64,000 bases of DNA from Tamlana sp. 2_MG-2023 (GCF_030548465.1 NZ_JAUOSF010000005.1:186001-250000); one strand, 5' to 3'; counted from the first letter of the stretch, positions 48,995 through 59,400 are shown. Notes: a model not told the origin generated them from the sequence alone. Translations and numbers: made by a program.

Positions 48995-49205
48995 TTGGTT
49001 ATAAATTAAAGCATAAAAGTAAACATTTGATTTTAAATTGAAACTTTTTTTTAGGCCAAACAATAAGAGTGCAATGATTTATTTTATGTAAGTGGTTGAT
49101 TTACAGGACTTGTTGTCCCTGTTTTTAAAAGTGTTAAAAACTGAAATTATAAAGTAGATATGCGCTGAATGCGAAATGGTTAGGTTTTTAACAAGGTTAT
49201 TCTTG

Positions 49206-50543
49206 TTAAATTCTGTTTTTTTCATTAAAAATGATACCATAAGTTTCCAGTTCAGTTAAAATAGGTAGGTATATTTCTTTAGTTATTGGAATGTGTACTC
49301 CTGGTTGTGTTATTTTTTTATTTAAAATAGAAATTGTAGCGATAGCAACAGGGAGTCCTACCGTTTTTGCCATAGCAGTATACGTGCTATCGGTACCAAT
49401 AGTTACCATTGTAGATGTTGTTTCGTGTTTTTTACCTGATAGTTTGTAGCCGAATTTGTGATACATCACCACCATGTCTTTATCTTGTTCTGAAAGTGAC
49501 CAAGAATCCATGAGGATATTTTGAAGTATTTGTGCTGGTGTTGCTTTTTCTAGTTTTGTGTATTTGTTATTGTTGAATAAGTCTAATGCTTCAAGTTTTT
49601 TCCAAATAAGATCTGTATATTCAATTTTAAGAAGCTTTTGTAGTTTGGATTCCACGGAATCGCTAGGGTGGTAGGGTAGAAATGCATTTAGAAAATTACG
49701 ATGACTCAAGTGTTCACTATCGTCCATGGTAAAACTATCGTCTGTCATTCCAAGGGAAACAAAAACGTCCCAGGCTTGACAAAACCCTGCGCGTCGCATA
49801 GTACCTCGGTAGAGGGTTTTAGCGTTTTCTAGCTTATAAGCCGCTTGGTATTTTAGAGAATCTCGATTGGCATAGACTTCAAAACGGCCATGGTTTTCGA
49901 TGTTTAATGTTTCAGCACGTTTGAATAGTTGATTGTATGGTAGGTATTTGTAGCTGCCTTCTTTTAAATATTTAGCAGTTCCACCTTGTCCAGCAAGTAC
50001 AACATTTCTAGGGTTCCATGTAAACTTGTAATGCCATAGATTGTTATCACTTTCTGGAGCGATTAATCCGCCGGTAGAAGATTCGAAAGAGAGTATTTCG
50101 CCTCCCTTTTCTCGAATGTCATCTAGAACTTTCATCGCACTCATGTGGTCTAATCCAGGGTCTACTCCAATTTCATTCATAAAAATCAAGCCTTTCGCTT
50201 TAACTTCTTCATTTAAAGCTTGCATTTCTGGACTCACATAAGAAGCGGTTACCAAGTTTTTGTTTAACTTCAAGCAGTCTTTGGCAATATTGATATGTAA
50301 ATGTGCAGGAAGCATGGAGATCACAATATCTGAAGCTTTAATAATTTCATATCGGGAAGCATCATTAAAAATATCGAGTTGAATGGTGTTTCCATTAAGA
50401 TGATTATTAATTAAACGTTCTGCATTTTCAATATGAATATCTGCTATAGTTATCAAGAGCGATTCAGTAGCAGCGTGGTCTAATAAATACTTTATTAGGT
50501 AGGAAGTGGATTTTCCTGAACCTATTACTAAAATCTGTCTCAT
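49206..50543 (-). CDS. Saccharopine dehydrogenase-family oxidoreductase
   Basis: A 445-residue enzyme with N-terminal Rossmann motif VIGSGKSTSYLIKYLL and the family segments MLPAHLHINIAKDCL, TASYVSPEMQAL, MNEIGVDPGLDHMSAMKV and SSTGGLIAPESDNNLWHYKFTW. This pattern fits saccharopine reductase/dehydrogenase-type enzymes of lysine metabolism; lysine 6-dehydrogenase-like activity is also possible. ATG start. The nearby Lrp regulator supports an amino-acid role. Confidence 0.88.
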   Translation of the reverse strand: MRQILVIGSGKSTSYLIKYLLDHAATESLLITIADIHIENAERLINNHLNGNTIQLDIFNDASRYEIIKASDIVISMLPAHLHINIAKDCLKLNKNLVTASYVSPEMQALNEEVKAKGLIFMNEIGVDPGLDHMSAMKVLDDIREKGGEILSFESSTGGLIAPESDNNLWHYKFTWNPRNVVLAGQGGTAKYLKEGSYKYLPYNQLFKRAETLNIENHGRFEVYANRDSLKYQAAYKLENAKTLYRGTMRRAGFCQAWDVFVSLGMTDDSFTMDDSEHLSHRNFLNAFLPYHPSDSVESKLQKLLKIEYTDLIWKKLEALDLFNNNKYTKLEKATPAQILQNILMDSWSLSEQDKDMVVMYHKFGYKLSGKKHETTSTMVTIGTDSTYTAMAKTVGLPVAIATISILNKKITQPGVHIPITKEIYLPILTELETYGIIFNEKNRI

Positions 50544-50652
50544 ATTAATTAATGTTTAGGTAATTTTGTTAGACACGCGCTGTTTTATTTAGTTCTTGTG
50601 TTTCACTAATTTATAAATATTAATAGTAATAGTAAGTAATTATTTAGGGTAT

Positions 50653-51051
50653 ATGGATAAGAAAATATTAATCGCAGGTGCTGTTTTAGGGATGTTAAGT
50701 ATCATTTTAGGAGCTTTTGGAGCACACGGATTAAAAGCATTAATTTCCGCGGAAGCGGTACTAACATTTGAAACTGGTGTGCGCTATCAAATGTATCACG
50801 CCTTTTTTCTGCTCATTGTGGGAAGTACTTCATTTGTGAGTTTAAAGACGAAAAAAGTCATGTATTATTTGGTTTTAGTTGGAGTTGTTTTTTTCTCAGG
50901 GTCTATATACGGATTGGCAACCAATACTTTGTCTGGTTTTGATTTTAAAAGCATTGGTTTTGTGACTCCTATTGGAGGGTTATTGTTGATATTGGCTTGG
51001 GGAGCTATGTTTGCTGATTTAGTAAAAAATAGATCTAAAAACCGGTCATAA
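50653..51051 (+). CDS. DUF423 membrane protein (YgdD-like)
   Basis: A 132-residue inner-membrane protein with four hydrophobic helices and the DUF423 opening LGMLSIILGAFGAHGLK, followed by ETGVRYQMYHAFFLLIVG and FVTPIGGLLLILAW. Function unknown. ATG start, 59 bp before pckA. Confidence 0.92.
   Translation: MDKKILIAGAVLGMLSIILGAFGAHGLKALISAEAVLTFETGVRYQMYHAFFLLIVGSTSFVSLKTKKVMYYLVLVGVVFFSGSIYGLATNTLSGFDFKSIGFVTPIGGLLLILAWGAMFADLVKNRSKNRS
50744..50757 (-). repeat. Over-represented GC-rich 14-mer, copy 4
   Basis: TTTCCGCGGAAGCG, the exact reverse complement of CGCTTCCGCGGAAA, inside the DUF423 gene. Confidence 0.6.
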
Positions 51052-51110
51052 TTAAACTTAATTTAAAATAATTGTGTTAATTTTATGGAATAATTAATTT
51101 TTAGTAAGAT

Positions 51111-52727
51111 ATGGGAAATCAAAATCAGGTTAAAAAAACAATTTCTTTAGATCAATATGGTATTAAAAATGCCAAAATTCACTATCAATTAACTCCTGAA
51201 GCTTTACAAGCCATTGCCATTGAAAAAGGGCAGGGGGTAGAAGCCAGTTCTGGTGCCTTAGCTGTGAATACTGGGGAGTTTACTGGACGTTCACCAAAGG
51301 ATCGTTTTATTGTTAAAGATGACATTACCAAAGATCGTATTTGGTGGGGTAAAGTAAATATTGCTTTCGAGCCTGAGAAGTTTGATAAGCTTTATAATAA
51401 AGTAACAGCGTATTTATCGGAAAAAGCTGTTTATGTGCGCGATAGTTACGCTTGTGCGGATGAACATTATAAGCTAAATATTCGTGTGATTAATGAGTAT
51501 CCTTGGAGTAATCAGTTTGCTTATAACATGTTTTTACGCCCTACTGAAGAAGAATTAAATCATTTTAATCCTGAGTGGACCATAGTAAATGCCCCAGGTT
51601 TTATGGCAGATCCTGATGTAGATGGTACGAGGCAACATAACTTTGCTATTTTAGATTTTACAAAAAAAATTGCTTTAATAGGAGGTACGGGTTACACAGG
51701 AGAAATTAAGAAAGGTATTTTTTCTGCATTAAACTTTATTTTGCCTGTATTTAAGGAAACCATGCCTATGCACTGTAGCGCTAATGTAGGTGAAAATGGA
51801 GATACCGCAGTGTTTTTTGGCCTATCTGGAACGGGAAAAACCACACTTTCTACCGATCCGGATAGAAGTCTAATTGGAGATGATGAACATGGGTGGACTA
51901 AGGAAAATAAGATTTTTAATTTTGAAGGTGGTTGTTATGCCAAGGTGATCAACCTGTCTAAAGATCAGGAACCTGAAATTTTTGATGCTATAAAGAAAGG
52001 AGCCATTCTTGAAAACGTGGTTTTAGACGATAATGGTGTGGTGGATTTCACAGATACCTCCATCACTCAAAATACGCGCGTAAGTTACCCGATCGATCAT
52101 ATTGAAAATATTCAAGTGCCGTCTATAGGTAGGAATCCGAAAAATATCTTCTTTCTTACTGCTGATGCTTTTGGGGTATTACCTCCAATTTCAAAATTAA
52201 CACCAAGTCAAGCGGCTTATCATTTTATTTCGGGTTACACCGCAAAAGTAGCGGGAACAGAAGCTGGAGTTGTTGAGCCTGTGCCGTCATTTTCGGCCTG
52301 CTTCGGTGCGCCTTTCATGCCATTGCACCCTGCTAAATATGCCGAAATGTTAAGTCAGAAAATGACCGATGCTGGTGTAAATGTGTGGCTGGTAAACACG
52401 GGGTGGACGGGAGGTCCTTATGGTGTTGGAACGCGCATGAAGTTAAAATATACACGCGCTATGATTAATGCTGTTCTTAATGGAGATTTAGGTTTGTATA
52501 ACTATGTCGATTACCATATTCATTCTGTTTTTGGTGTCGCTCAGCCAAGAAGTTGTCCAGGTGTGCCTACCGAAGTTTTAAGTCCGAGATCAACTTGGAA
52601 CGACGATGAAGCTTATTATACAACAGCTTTTAAGCTAACGAATGCGTTTCGTGAAAACTTTAAAAAATTTGAAGCACATTGTTCAGAAGAAATTAGACGT
52701 GGCGGACCACAACGTTATGCTTTTTAA
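51111..52727 (+). CDS. pckA: Phosphoenolpyruvate carboxykinase (ATP)
   Basis: A 538-residue ATP-dependent PEP carboxykinase converting oxaloacetate to PEP for gluconeogenesis. Signature GLSGTGKTTLSTDPDRSLIGDDEHGW carries the kinase-1a and -2 loops; TGEFTGRSPKDRFIV and GYTAKVAGTEAGV are also present. Normal length, ATG start, strong terminator downstream. Confidence 0.97.
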   Translation: MGNQNQVKKTISLDQYGIKNAKIHYQLTPEALQAIAIEKGQGVEASSGALAVNTGEFTGRSPKDRFIVKDDITKDRIWWGKVNIAFEPEKFDKLYNKVTAYLSEKAVYVRDSYACADEHYKLNIRVINEYPWSNQFAYNMFLRPTEEELNHFNPEWTIVNAPGFMADPDVDGTRQHNFAILDFTKKIALIGGTGYTGEIKKGIFSALNFILPVFKETMPMHCSANVGENGDTAVFFGLSGTGKTTLSTDPDRSLIGDDEHGWTKENKIFNFEGGCYAKVINLSKDQEPEIFDAIKKGAILENVVLDDNGVVDFTDTSITQNTRVSYPIDHIENIQVPSIGRNPKNIFFLTADAFGVLPPISKLTPSQAAYHFISGYTAKVAGTEAGVVEPVPSFSACFGAPFMPLHPAKYAEMLSQKMTDAGVNVWLVNTGWTGGPYGVGTRMKLKYTRAMINAVLNGDLGLYNYVDYHIHSVFGVAQPRSCPGVPTEVLSPRSTWNDDEAYYTTAFKLTNAFRENFKKFEAHCSEEIRRGGPQRYAF

Positions 52728-52735
52728 ATAAAGCA

Positions 52736-52769
52736 AAAAGGGCTGATTTTTTAAAATCAGCCCTTTTTT
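52736..52769. terminator. Bidirectional terminator between pckA and hemD
   Basis: AAAAGGGCTGATTTT and AAAATCAGCCCTTTT form a 15-bp stem ending in T's on the plus strand and, by symmetry, on the minus strand. Confidence 0.88.
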
Positions 52770-52794
52770 ATATAATAATTAAACGTTTGTTTAA

Positions 52795-53544
52795 TTATTT
52801 TCCTTTGTTTGCTTTTTCAATATATTTCTCTAAAGCCATAGTCATTGAAGGTGTTTCAGGTGTTGGTGCAGAAATATCTACACGTAAACCTTTTTCTTCA
52901 ACAGCTTTAATAGTGGTATTTCCAAAAACAGCAATGCGCGTGTCATTTTGTTTAAAATCTGGAAAGTTTTGAAATAACGATTCGATTCCAGAAGGACTAA
53001 AAAATACAAGTACATCGTAAGAAACATTAGCTAAGTCAGATAAATCACTTACTACAGTTTTGTAAAAAGTAGCCTGTTTCCAGTCAACACCTAAAGCATC
53101 TAAAGTATCTGGAACTTCAGGTTTAACTTTGTCTGTGTTTGGTAATAAAAATTTTTCGTCCTTATATTTCTTGATAAGCGGTGAAAGTTCCGAAAAAGTA
53201 CGTTTTCCAACATAAATTTTACGTTTTCTATAAACCACATATTTTTGTAAATAATAGGCAACAGCTTCAGATTGGCAAAAATACTTTAAAGTATCTGGCA
53301 CTTTAAAACGCATTTCATCTGCAATTCTAAAAAAATGATCTACCGCATTTCTACTCGTAAGTATAATAGCGGTATAGTTTTTTAAATCAATTTTTTGTTG
53401 TCTAATCTCCTTAGCAGAAACACCTTCAACATGAATAAAAGGTCTAAAATCGATTTTTACACGCTGCTTTTGTTGTAAATCAAAGTAGGGAGAATTCTCT
53501 ATTTTAGGTTCTGGTTGAGATACTAAAATTGTTTTTACTTTCAT
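52795..53544 (-). CDS. hemD: Uroporphyrinogen-III synthase
   Basis: A 249-residue HemD-type protein that closes the linear hydroxymethylbilane in heme synthesis. The N-terminus KTILVSQPEPK and segments YTAIILTSRNAVDHFF, FLLPNTDKVKPEVPDTL, YDVLVFFSPSGIESLF and IAVFGNTTIKAVEEKGL fit the two-lobe family, which is poorly conserved. I use the ATG at 53544; the frame extends 12 codons upstream into the DUF4271 gene's end. It follows DUF4271 closely. Confidence 0.9.
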   Translation of the reverse strand: MKVKTILVSQPEPKIENSPYFDLQQKQRVKIDFRPFIHVEGVSAKEIRQQKIDLKNYTAIILTSRNAVDHFFRIADEMRFKVPDTLKYFCQSEAVAYYLQKYVVYRKRKIYVGKRTFSELSPLIKKYKDEKFLLPNTDKVKPEVPDTLDALGVDWKQATFYKTVVSDLSDLANVSYDVLVFFSPSGIESLFQNFPDFKQNDTRIAVFGNTTIKAVEEKGLRVDISAPTPETPSMTMALEKYIEKANKGK

Positions 53545-53566
53545 AAGGGATTCCGGTCGATTGTAT

Positions 53567-54214
53567 TTATTGAGAAACAAACACCTTATACAATATAATA
53601 TAGGGTGCGATTTCGAGAGTGCAAAGATACAAAATAAAATAGAACAAGTTTGATTTAATTAAACTTTGATGCGTTTTAAATGAACTGATTAAGCCAATAG
53701 TGTTTATAATTAACAATAAAATAATGATACCGTAAATTATAGGCAATGTAGGCCGAAAAGAAAATAAAAGAATAGCATTTATTGGTAATAATAAAACACC
53801 TAAATAGTTTTTAAAGGTAATTTTCTGAAAAAGATAATGGTCTGTGATTTTGTCAATTTCGAAAATACTACCTATTAGTCGTTCAAAAAGGACTTTTATA
53901 AGGATAAAAACAGCTATGGATATGAGTAATTTCAGCATGTCATTAACAGGAATGCTGTTCACCGAAGTGATATGCCTATAAATAATTAGGCTAAATAAGG
54001 ACAGTGATACGGTTAGGTTACCAAATAGAAGGGCGTCGAATTGATCGAAAAACTTTTGATCACGGGCATAAATCTTGAGATAGCGGTCGTTAGTAATAAC
54101 CAGCATAAAATCATGAAACCGTTTTGGTGCCAGTAATTTAGCGGTAGCTACAATGGCTAAACCAGCAATTATTAATATTGTAAATATTTCGTTTGAAACT
54201 ATGTTGCGAAGCAT
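53567..54214 (-). CDS. DUF4271 membrane protein
   Basis: A 215-residue inner-membrane protein with about six helices (FTILIIAGLAIVATAKLL; LTVSLSLFSLIIY; NYLGVLLLPINAILLF; YGIIILLLIINTIGLI; FYFILYLCTLEIAPYIIL). It fits the Bacteroidota DUF4271 family, usually upstream of hemD as here. Function unknown. ATG start. Confidence 0.85.
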   Translation of the reverse strand: MLRNIVSNEIFTILIIAGLAIVATAKLLAPKRFHDFMLVITNDRYLKIYARDQKFFDQFDALLFGNLTVSLSLFSLIIYRHITSVNSIPVNDMLKLLISIAVFILIKVLFERLIGSIFEIDKITDHYLFQKITFKNYLGVLLLPINAILLFSFRPTLPIIYGIIILLLIINTIGLISSFKTHQSLIKSNLFYFILYLCTLEIAPYIILYKVFVSQ

Positions 54215-54291
54215 GCCATAAAATTATTATAAAATTTAGTTTTATAGGGTATTATTAAGGATTATTTAAAAAAAATAAAGCCTTAATAATG

Positions 54292-54299
54292 TACATTTG
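54292..54299 (+). promoter_or_regulatory. Predicted -7 element for the Dpm1-like operon
   Basis: TACATTTG, about 33 bp before the start codon. No good -33 element seen. Confidence 0.4.
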
Positions 54300-54332
54300 T
54301 CAAAATTAAAATGCTTGCAGTAAATTTGAAAT

Positions 54333-55055
54333 ATGCCCGATACTGTTATTATTATTCCTACTTATAACGAGATTGAAAATATAGAAGCTATTATAAGAGC
54401 TGTGTTTTCACAATCTGATAATTTGCATATATTAATTGTAGACGATAATTCGCCAGATTTAACAGGTCTAAAGGTTAAAGCACTACAAGATGAATTTCAA
54501 GGCAAGTTGTTTTTAGAAACCCGTCAAGAGAAATCTGGATTGGGAACCGCCTATATTCACGGATTTAAATGGTGTTTAGAAAGAAGCTACCAATATATTT
54601 TTGAAATGGATGCCGATTTTTCACATGATCCTAAGGATATTATAAGGTTATATAATGCGTGTCATTTAGAGGGAGCTGGCTTGTCTATAGGGTCAAGATA
54701 TGTTACTGGAGTTAATGTGGTGAACTGGCCAATGGGGCGTGTTTTAATGTCTTATTTGGCATCAAAATATGTGCGTTTAATAACTGGTATGAATATACAA
54801 GACACAACGGCGGGTTATGTGTGTTATAAACGCGGGGTGTTGGAAGCAATAGATTTAAACACCATTAAATTTATTGGTTACGCTTTTCAAATTGAAATGA
54901 AGTTTAAAACGTATCTAAAAGGGTTTAAAATCACAGAAGTTCCTGTTATTTTTACCGATCGTACGCGTGGTGAATCAAAATTAAGTTCAAGCATTATTTC
55001 TGAAGCTATTTTTGGAGTTATTTCCATGAAGATAAAAAGTCTATTTAAAAAGTAG
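54333..55055 (+). CDS. Polyprenol monophosphomannose synthase-like glycosyltransferase (GT2)
   Basis: A 240-residue GT2 enzyme with PDTVIIIPTYNEIENIEAII at the start, the DxD-type EMDADFSHDP near residue 90, and the Dpm1-like GSRYVTGVNVVNWP and FTDRTRGESKLSSSI. No membrane helices. It would move a sugar from a nucleotide donor onto a polyprenyl phosphate at the inner membrane. ATG start; first gene of a three-gene unit with pyrC and DUF4296. Confidence 0.9.
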   Translation: MPDTVIIIPTYNEIENIEAIIRAVFSQSDNLHILIVDDNSPDLTGLKVKALQDEFQGKLFLETRQEKSGLGTAYIHGFKWCLERSYQYIFEMDADFSHDPKDIIRLYNACHLEGAGLSIGSRYVTGVNVVNWPMGRVLMSYLASKYVRLITGMNIQDTTAGYVCYKRGVLEAIDLNTIKFIGYAFQIEMKFKTYLKGFKITEVPVIFTDRTRGESKLSSSIISEAIFGVISMKIKSLFKK

Positions 55056-55061
55056 AAACCT

Positions 55062-56408
55062 ATGAAAGAGAAAACTACACTTATTAAAAACGCTAAAATT
55101 ATTAATGAAGGCAAAGTTTTTAGCGGTGATATATTAATTGAAGGTGAGTACATCAAACAAATTGATACGTCGATTAGCGCTAAATCTGCCGATGTGAATA
55201 TTGTTGATGCCGAAGGAAAATATATTTTGCCTGGTGTGATAGATGATCAAGTGCATTTTAGAGAGCCAGGTTTAACTGAAAAGGCTACTATAGAAACCGA
55301 ATCTAGAGCTGCTATTGCTGGTGGAATCACGTCTTTCATTGAAATGCCAAATACCAACCCACAAACAACAACCATTGAAAAATTAGAAGAGAAGTTTGCC
55401 ATTGCTGCAGAAACATCTTCAGCAAATTACTCGTTTATGTTTGGTGGAACTAACGATAATTTGGATGAAGTTTTAAAGGTTGATAAAACTAATGTTGCTG
55501 GATTAAAATTGTTTTTAGGATCTTCAACTGGAAATATGCTTGTTGATAACCCTGAGGTTTTAGAGAAAATTTTCAGCAGTACCGATTTACTTATTTCTGT
55601 ACACTGTGAAGACGAAGCTACAATTAAAGCTAACTTTCAGAAGTATCATGATGAATATGGTGATGATATTCCAGTAAAATATCATCCGCTTATTAGAAGT
55701 GAAGAAGCTTGCTATTTGTCGTCTTCAAAAGCGATTGAATTGGCGAAAAAAACAGGAGCTCGTTTGCATATTTTCCACCTTTCAACAGGAAAAGAAACAA
55801 GCTTGTTTTCAAACAAAATCCCTCTAAAAGATAAAAAGATCACTGCTGAAGTTTGTATTCACCACTTATGGTTTACAGATGAAGATTACGAGAAAAAAGG
55901 GACTTTAATAAAATGGAATCCTGCGGTAAAAACACAATCTGACAGGGAGCAGCTTTGGAAAGCTTTGTTAGACGGAAGAATTGATGTGATTGCTACAGAT
56001 CATGCGCCACATACTAAAGCTGAAAAAGATAACGTTTATACCAATGCACCTTCTGGTGGTCCGTTAGTACAACATGCTTTGCCAGCGATGTTAGAAATGC
56101 ACCACCGTGGGCAAATTTCTTTAGAAAAAGTGGTTGAAAAAATGTGTCATAACCCAGCTATTTTATTTCAAGTTGAAAAACGTGGATTTATTAAAGAGGG
56201 TTATTTTGCCGATTTAGTATTGGTAGATTTAAATAATCCATGGACTGTTAATAAAGATAATATTTTATATAAATGTGGTTGGTCTCCTTTTGAGGGTACT
56301 ACTTTTAGGTCTAGAATTACGCATACCTTTTTAAATGGTAGTTTAGTATATCAAAACGCCGAATTTAAAAATGTTAAAGCAGCTAAGCGATTAACTTTTA
56401 CAAGATGA
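55062..56408 (+). CDS. pyrC: Dihydroorotase
   Basis: A 448-residue amidohydrolase of the type I dihydroorotase/allantoinase group, third step of pyrimidine synthesis. Motifs: [32 protein letters not shown], the HCEDE and IFHLSTG regions, and the late [10 protein letters not shown] with the catalytic Asp. The usual HxH metal motif reads QVH, as the first His is Gln. ATG start 7 bp after the glycosyltransferase; stop overlaps the next start by 4 bp (ATGA). Confidence 0.9.
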   Translation: MKEKTTLIKNAKIINEGKVFSGDILIEGEYIKQIDTSISAKSADVNIVDAEGKYILPGVIDDQVHFREPGLTEKATIETESRAAIAGGITSFIEMPNTNPQTTTIEKLEEKFAIAAETSSANYSFMFGGTNDNLDEVLKVDKTNVAGLKLFLGSSTGNMLVDNPEVLEKIFSSTDLLISVHCEDEATIKANFQKYHDEYGDDIPVKYHPLIRSEEACYLSSSKAIELAKKTGARLHIFHLSTGKETSLFSNKIPLKDKKITAEVCIHHLWFTDEDYEKKGTLIKWNPAVKTQSDREQLWKALLDGRIDVIATDHAPHTKAEKDNVYTNAPSGGPLVQHALPAMLEMHHRGQISLEKVVEKMCHNPAILFQVEKRGFIKEGYFADLVLVDLNNPWTVNKDNILYKCGWSPFEGTTFRSRITHTFLNGSLVYQNAEFKNVKAAKRLTFTR

Positions 56409-56860
56409 TTTTAAAACGCATATTATTATTTTTAGGAATTTTGCTGTCAGTTTTGGCATGCAATAGATTTAACGGTCCTGATAAGCCAAAAAATTTAATT
56501 CCTGAAGATAAAATGATTGATATTTTGATTGACTCCAAGTTATTGACTTCAGCGAATTCATCGAATAAAAAAGTGATGCGAGATAGTAATTTAAATATCA
56601 ATACTTATGTTTATAAAAAATATAATATTGATAGTTTGCAATTTGCTGAAAGCAATGCCTATTATGCTTTTCATGTCGAAGTTTATGATTCTATTTATTC
56701 AAAAGCTATTGATAGCTTGGAAAGGTTAGTTGTAAAATTAAAAGATATCGAAGCAGCCGAATGGAAGGCGCAAACGAAAAAAGAAGAGGAGGAGTTTCTT
56801 AAGTCTCAAGCTAAAGAAAAGGATAGTATTGTAAGTCCGCCAAAACCAATAAAGAATTAG
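56405..56860 (+). CDS. DUF4296 lipoprotein
   Basis: A 151-residue lipoprotein (signal ending LSVLAC, Cys19) with the DUF4296 region [17 protein letters not shown] ... [19 protein letters not shown] over about residues 30-105 and a charged coiled-coil-like tail. Its ATG overlaps the pyrC stop codon. Function unknown. Confidence 0.88.
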   Translation: MILKRILLFLGILLSVLACNRFNGPDKPKNLIPEDKMIDILIDSKLLTSANSSNKKVMRDSNLNINTYVYKKYNIDSLQFAESNAYYAFHVEVYDSIYSKAIDSLERLVVKLKDIEAAEWKAQTKKEEEEFLKSQAKEKDSIVSPPKPIKN

Positions 56861-56863
56861 AAT

Positions 56864-57865
56864 TTATTTTAAATAAATAGTGCCTATTTCAACAATGGAT
56901 TGATCAACCGCTTTAAATTTATAATTTAAAGCGGTTTTTATTTTATCATTCCTGTAATCGGTGATAGAATCTAAAGATTTACTCAGGTTTTTGGTAAGTT
57001 GGCGTTCTTTTCCTGTCAGTTTATTTTTTATCCAATCTAAACGCCATGCGATGCTGAGAAGGGATTTTGTTGCTAATATTTTAGGTGGTTCTGAGTTTAC
57101 CGCTTTGGCAAGGCTTCTAAGAAATGTTTCATATTTTAAGTTTTCTGAAACTAAAATAAAGCGTTCGTTTTTAATAGAACTATTGACGAGTTCAACCATA
57201 ATAGATACAACGTCTTGCACATCAACAAGTGCAACTGTACCAGCTGGATAAAATTTAAAACCTTTTTTTGCTTTTTGAAATAACTTTCCGGAACCTGAAT
57301 CCCAAAAGCCAGCGCCCAAAATAACACCAGGGTTTACAATGACTGCATCTAAACCTTCCTGCGTGCCGCGCCAAACTTCCATTTCGGCACCATACTTTGT
57401 AATAGCATAATCGTTATTGTCGTCTTCAGGGTTCCAAATGGTTTCTTCAGTTATAGGAGCGTGGTTTAAAGTGCTTCCTAAGGTAGCAACAGAACTTACG
57501 TAACAGAATTTTTCAATCGTATTACTAAGTGATAAATTCACCAAGTTAGCGGTGCCTTCAATGTTAACTTGTCGTAAAAGTTGATGTTTATTGGGGTCGA
57601 AAGATACTAAAGCAGCACAATGGTACACCTGTGTTATGTCTTTAAAAACTTCAGTCATAGTAGGTATGTCTAAAATATCAGCTTGAATCCATTCAATACT
57701 ATGGAAAAGGGCTTCATAATGTTCAGAATATAAAGAAAAAACATTTTTGGTATGCGCTTGTTTTTCTTCAGTTCTGTATATTGCTCTTACTTTATTTTTT
57801 TCAGAAACAAGTCTGTAAAGTAAATGTGCGCCAACTAATCCGGTTCCTCCTGTTACTAAAATCAT
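56864..57865 (-). CDS. NAD-dependent epimerase/dehydratase family protein
   Basis: A 333-residue extended short-chain dehydrogenase: Rossmann ILVTGGTGLVGAHLLYRL at the start, VYHCAALVSFDP, and the active-site YAITKYGAEMEVW (YxxxK) near residue 152. Substrate not determined; a sugar-nucleotide or other small ketone/alcohol is possible. ATG start, convergent with DUF4296 and divergent from tyrS. Confidence 0.88.
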   Translation of the reverse strand: MILVTGGTGLVGAHLLYRLVSEKNKVRAIYRTEEKQAHTKNVFSLYSEHYEALFHSIEWIQADILDIPTMTEVFKDITQVYHCAALVSFDPNKHQLLRQVNIEGTANLVNLSLSNTIEKFCYVSSVATLGSTLNHAPITEETIWNPEDDNNDYAITKYGAEMEVWRGTQEGLDAVIVNPGVILGAGFWDSGSGKLFQKAKKGFKFYPAGTVALVDVQDVVSIMVELVNSSIKNERFILVSENLKYETFLRSLAKAVNSEPPKILATKSLLSIAWRLDWIKNKLTGKERQLTKNLSKSLDSITDYRNDKIKTALNYKFKAVDQSIVEIGTIYLK

Positions 57866-57918
57866 GCAACTAAAGTAAAGAATTATTCATAATCGCCCCC
57901 TTATTATGCTTGTATTTT

Positions 57919-57926
57919 TATCTTTG
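57919..57926 (+). promoter_or_regulatory. Predicted -7 element for tyrS
   Basis: TATCTTTG matches TAnnTTTG, about 25 bp before the tyrS ATG. Confidence 0.5.
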
Positions 57927-57951
57927 CCTAGGTTTTTAAAATTGATCTAAA

Positions 57952-59250
57952 ATGATAAAGAATTTTGTTGAAGAATTAACATGGAGAGGCATGATCCAAG
58001 ATAGTATGCCTGGAACAGAAGAACATTTATTAGAAGCGATGCGTATGGCTTATGTGGGGATTGATCCTACGGCAGATTCTTTACACATTGGACATCTTGT
58101 AGGTGTTATGGGGTTGAGACACTTTCAATTATCAGGTCATAAACCAGTGGCTTTAGTAGGTGGTGCTACAGGAATGATTGGCGATCCGTCAGGAAAATCA
58201 GCTGAGCGTAATTTGCTTAATGAAGAAACCCTTTTACATAATCAAAATGCCATTAAAGAGCAATTATCTCGATTCTTAGATTTTGATAGCGATGCTGAAA
58301 ATGCTGCCATCATCGTGAATAATTACGATTGGATGAAAGAGTTTTCATTTCTAGAATTTATTAGAGATGTAGGTAAACACATTACGGTAAATTATATGAT
58401 GGCGAAAGATTCTGTTAAGAAACGTTTGTCTTCAGAATCTTCTGTAGGCATGAGTTTTACAGAATTCACTTATCAATTGGTTCAAGGTTACGATTTTCTA
58501 CACTTATACCGCGATAAGCAATGTACGCTTCAAATGGGTGGTAGTGACCAATGGGGTAACATTACTACAGGTACCGAATTAATTCGTCGTGTAGATTCTG
58601 GTAAAGGCTATGCTTTAACATGGCCGTTAATTACTAAAGCTGATGGTACTAAATTTGGTAAAACCGAAGGCGGAAACATTTGGTTAGATACCGAAAGAAC
58701 TTCACCATATAAATTTTACCAATATTGGTTAAATACCAGTGATGTTGATGCTGAAAAGTACATCAAGATTTTTACCTTTTTAACAAGAGAAGACATTGAA
58801 TCTTTGATTGAAGAACATAAAGAAGCGCCGCATTTACGTGCTTTGCAGAAACGTTTAGCTGAAGAAATTACCACGATGGTACATTCTAAGGAAGAATTAG
58901 ATAATGCAATTAAAGCTAGTAATATTTTATTCGGAAAATCTACTGGTGAGGATTTAAAAGCACTTAACGAAAAAACTTTTTTAGATGTATTTGATGGTGT
59001 GCCACTTACTCAAGTTGCAAAATCTGAAGTTGAAAACGGATTAGATATTATCGCCGCTTTAGCTGAACAAGGTGGGTTTTTAAAATCTAACGGTGAAGCT
59101 AGACGTGCTTTAAAAGAAAATTCAATTTCAGTGAATAAAGAAAAAGTAAAAGAGGATTATAAAATCGCTTCATCAGATTTGATTAATGGTAAGTTTGTGC
59201 TTTTACAACGCGGAAAGAAGAACTATTTCGTGTTGCAAGTGGTAGACTAA
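57952..59250 (+). CDS. tyrS: Tyrosine--tRNA ligase
   Basis: A 432-residue bacterial TyrRS. HIGH motif [12 protein letters not shown] at about residue 43, [13 protein letters not shown] for substrate tyrosine, [19 protein letters not shown] equivalent KFGKTEGG, and a C-terminal S4-like domain ([19 protein letters not shown]). Normal length. ATG start and terminator downstream. Confidence 0.97.
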   Translation: MIKNFVEELTWRGMIQDSMPGTEEHLLEAMRMAYVGIDPTADSLHIGHLVGVMGLRHFQLSGHKPVALVGGATGMIGDPSGKSAERNLLNEETLLHNQNAIKEQLSRFLDFDSDAENAAIIVNNYDWMKEFSFLEFIRDVGKHITVNYMMAKDSVKKRLSSESSVGMSFTEFTYQLVQGYDFLHLYRDKQCTLQMGGSDQWGNITTGTELIRRVDSGKGYALTWPLITKADGTKFGKTEGGNIWLDTERTSPYKFYQYWLNTSDVDAEKYIKIFTFLTREDIESLIEEHKEAPHLRALQKRLAEEITTMVHSKEELDNAIKASNILFGKSTGEDLKALNEKTFLDVFDGVPLTQVAKSEVENGLDIIAALAEQGGFLKSNGEARRALKENSISVNKEKVKEDYKIASSDLINGKFVLLQRGKKNYFVLQVVD

Positions 59251-59280
59251 ACTTCGATTCATTATAAATATTATAGAAAC

Positions 59281-59315
59281 AAAAAGGCCTGATTTTTTTA
59301 AATCAGGCCTTTTTT
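59281..59315. terminator. Bidirectional terminator after tyrS
   Basis: AAAAAGGCCTGATTT pairs with AAATCAGGCCTTTTT around a short T loop. Confidence 0.87.
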
Positions 59316-59400
59316 ACTTAACCACTAAATACAAATTTTTCTTTTTCTAGCTACAATCTTAGTCGTTAAGGTTTACATAGCTTACAGTGAATTATATTTT

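Noticed and set aside
48995-49063. Upstream extension of the Lrp regulator by 23 codons.
   Set aside because: The extra residues do not fit the family, and the ATG at 48994 directly precedes the DNA-binding domain.
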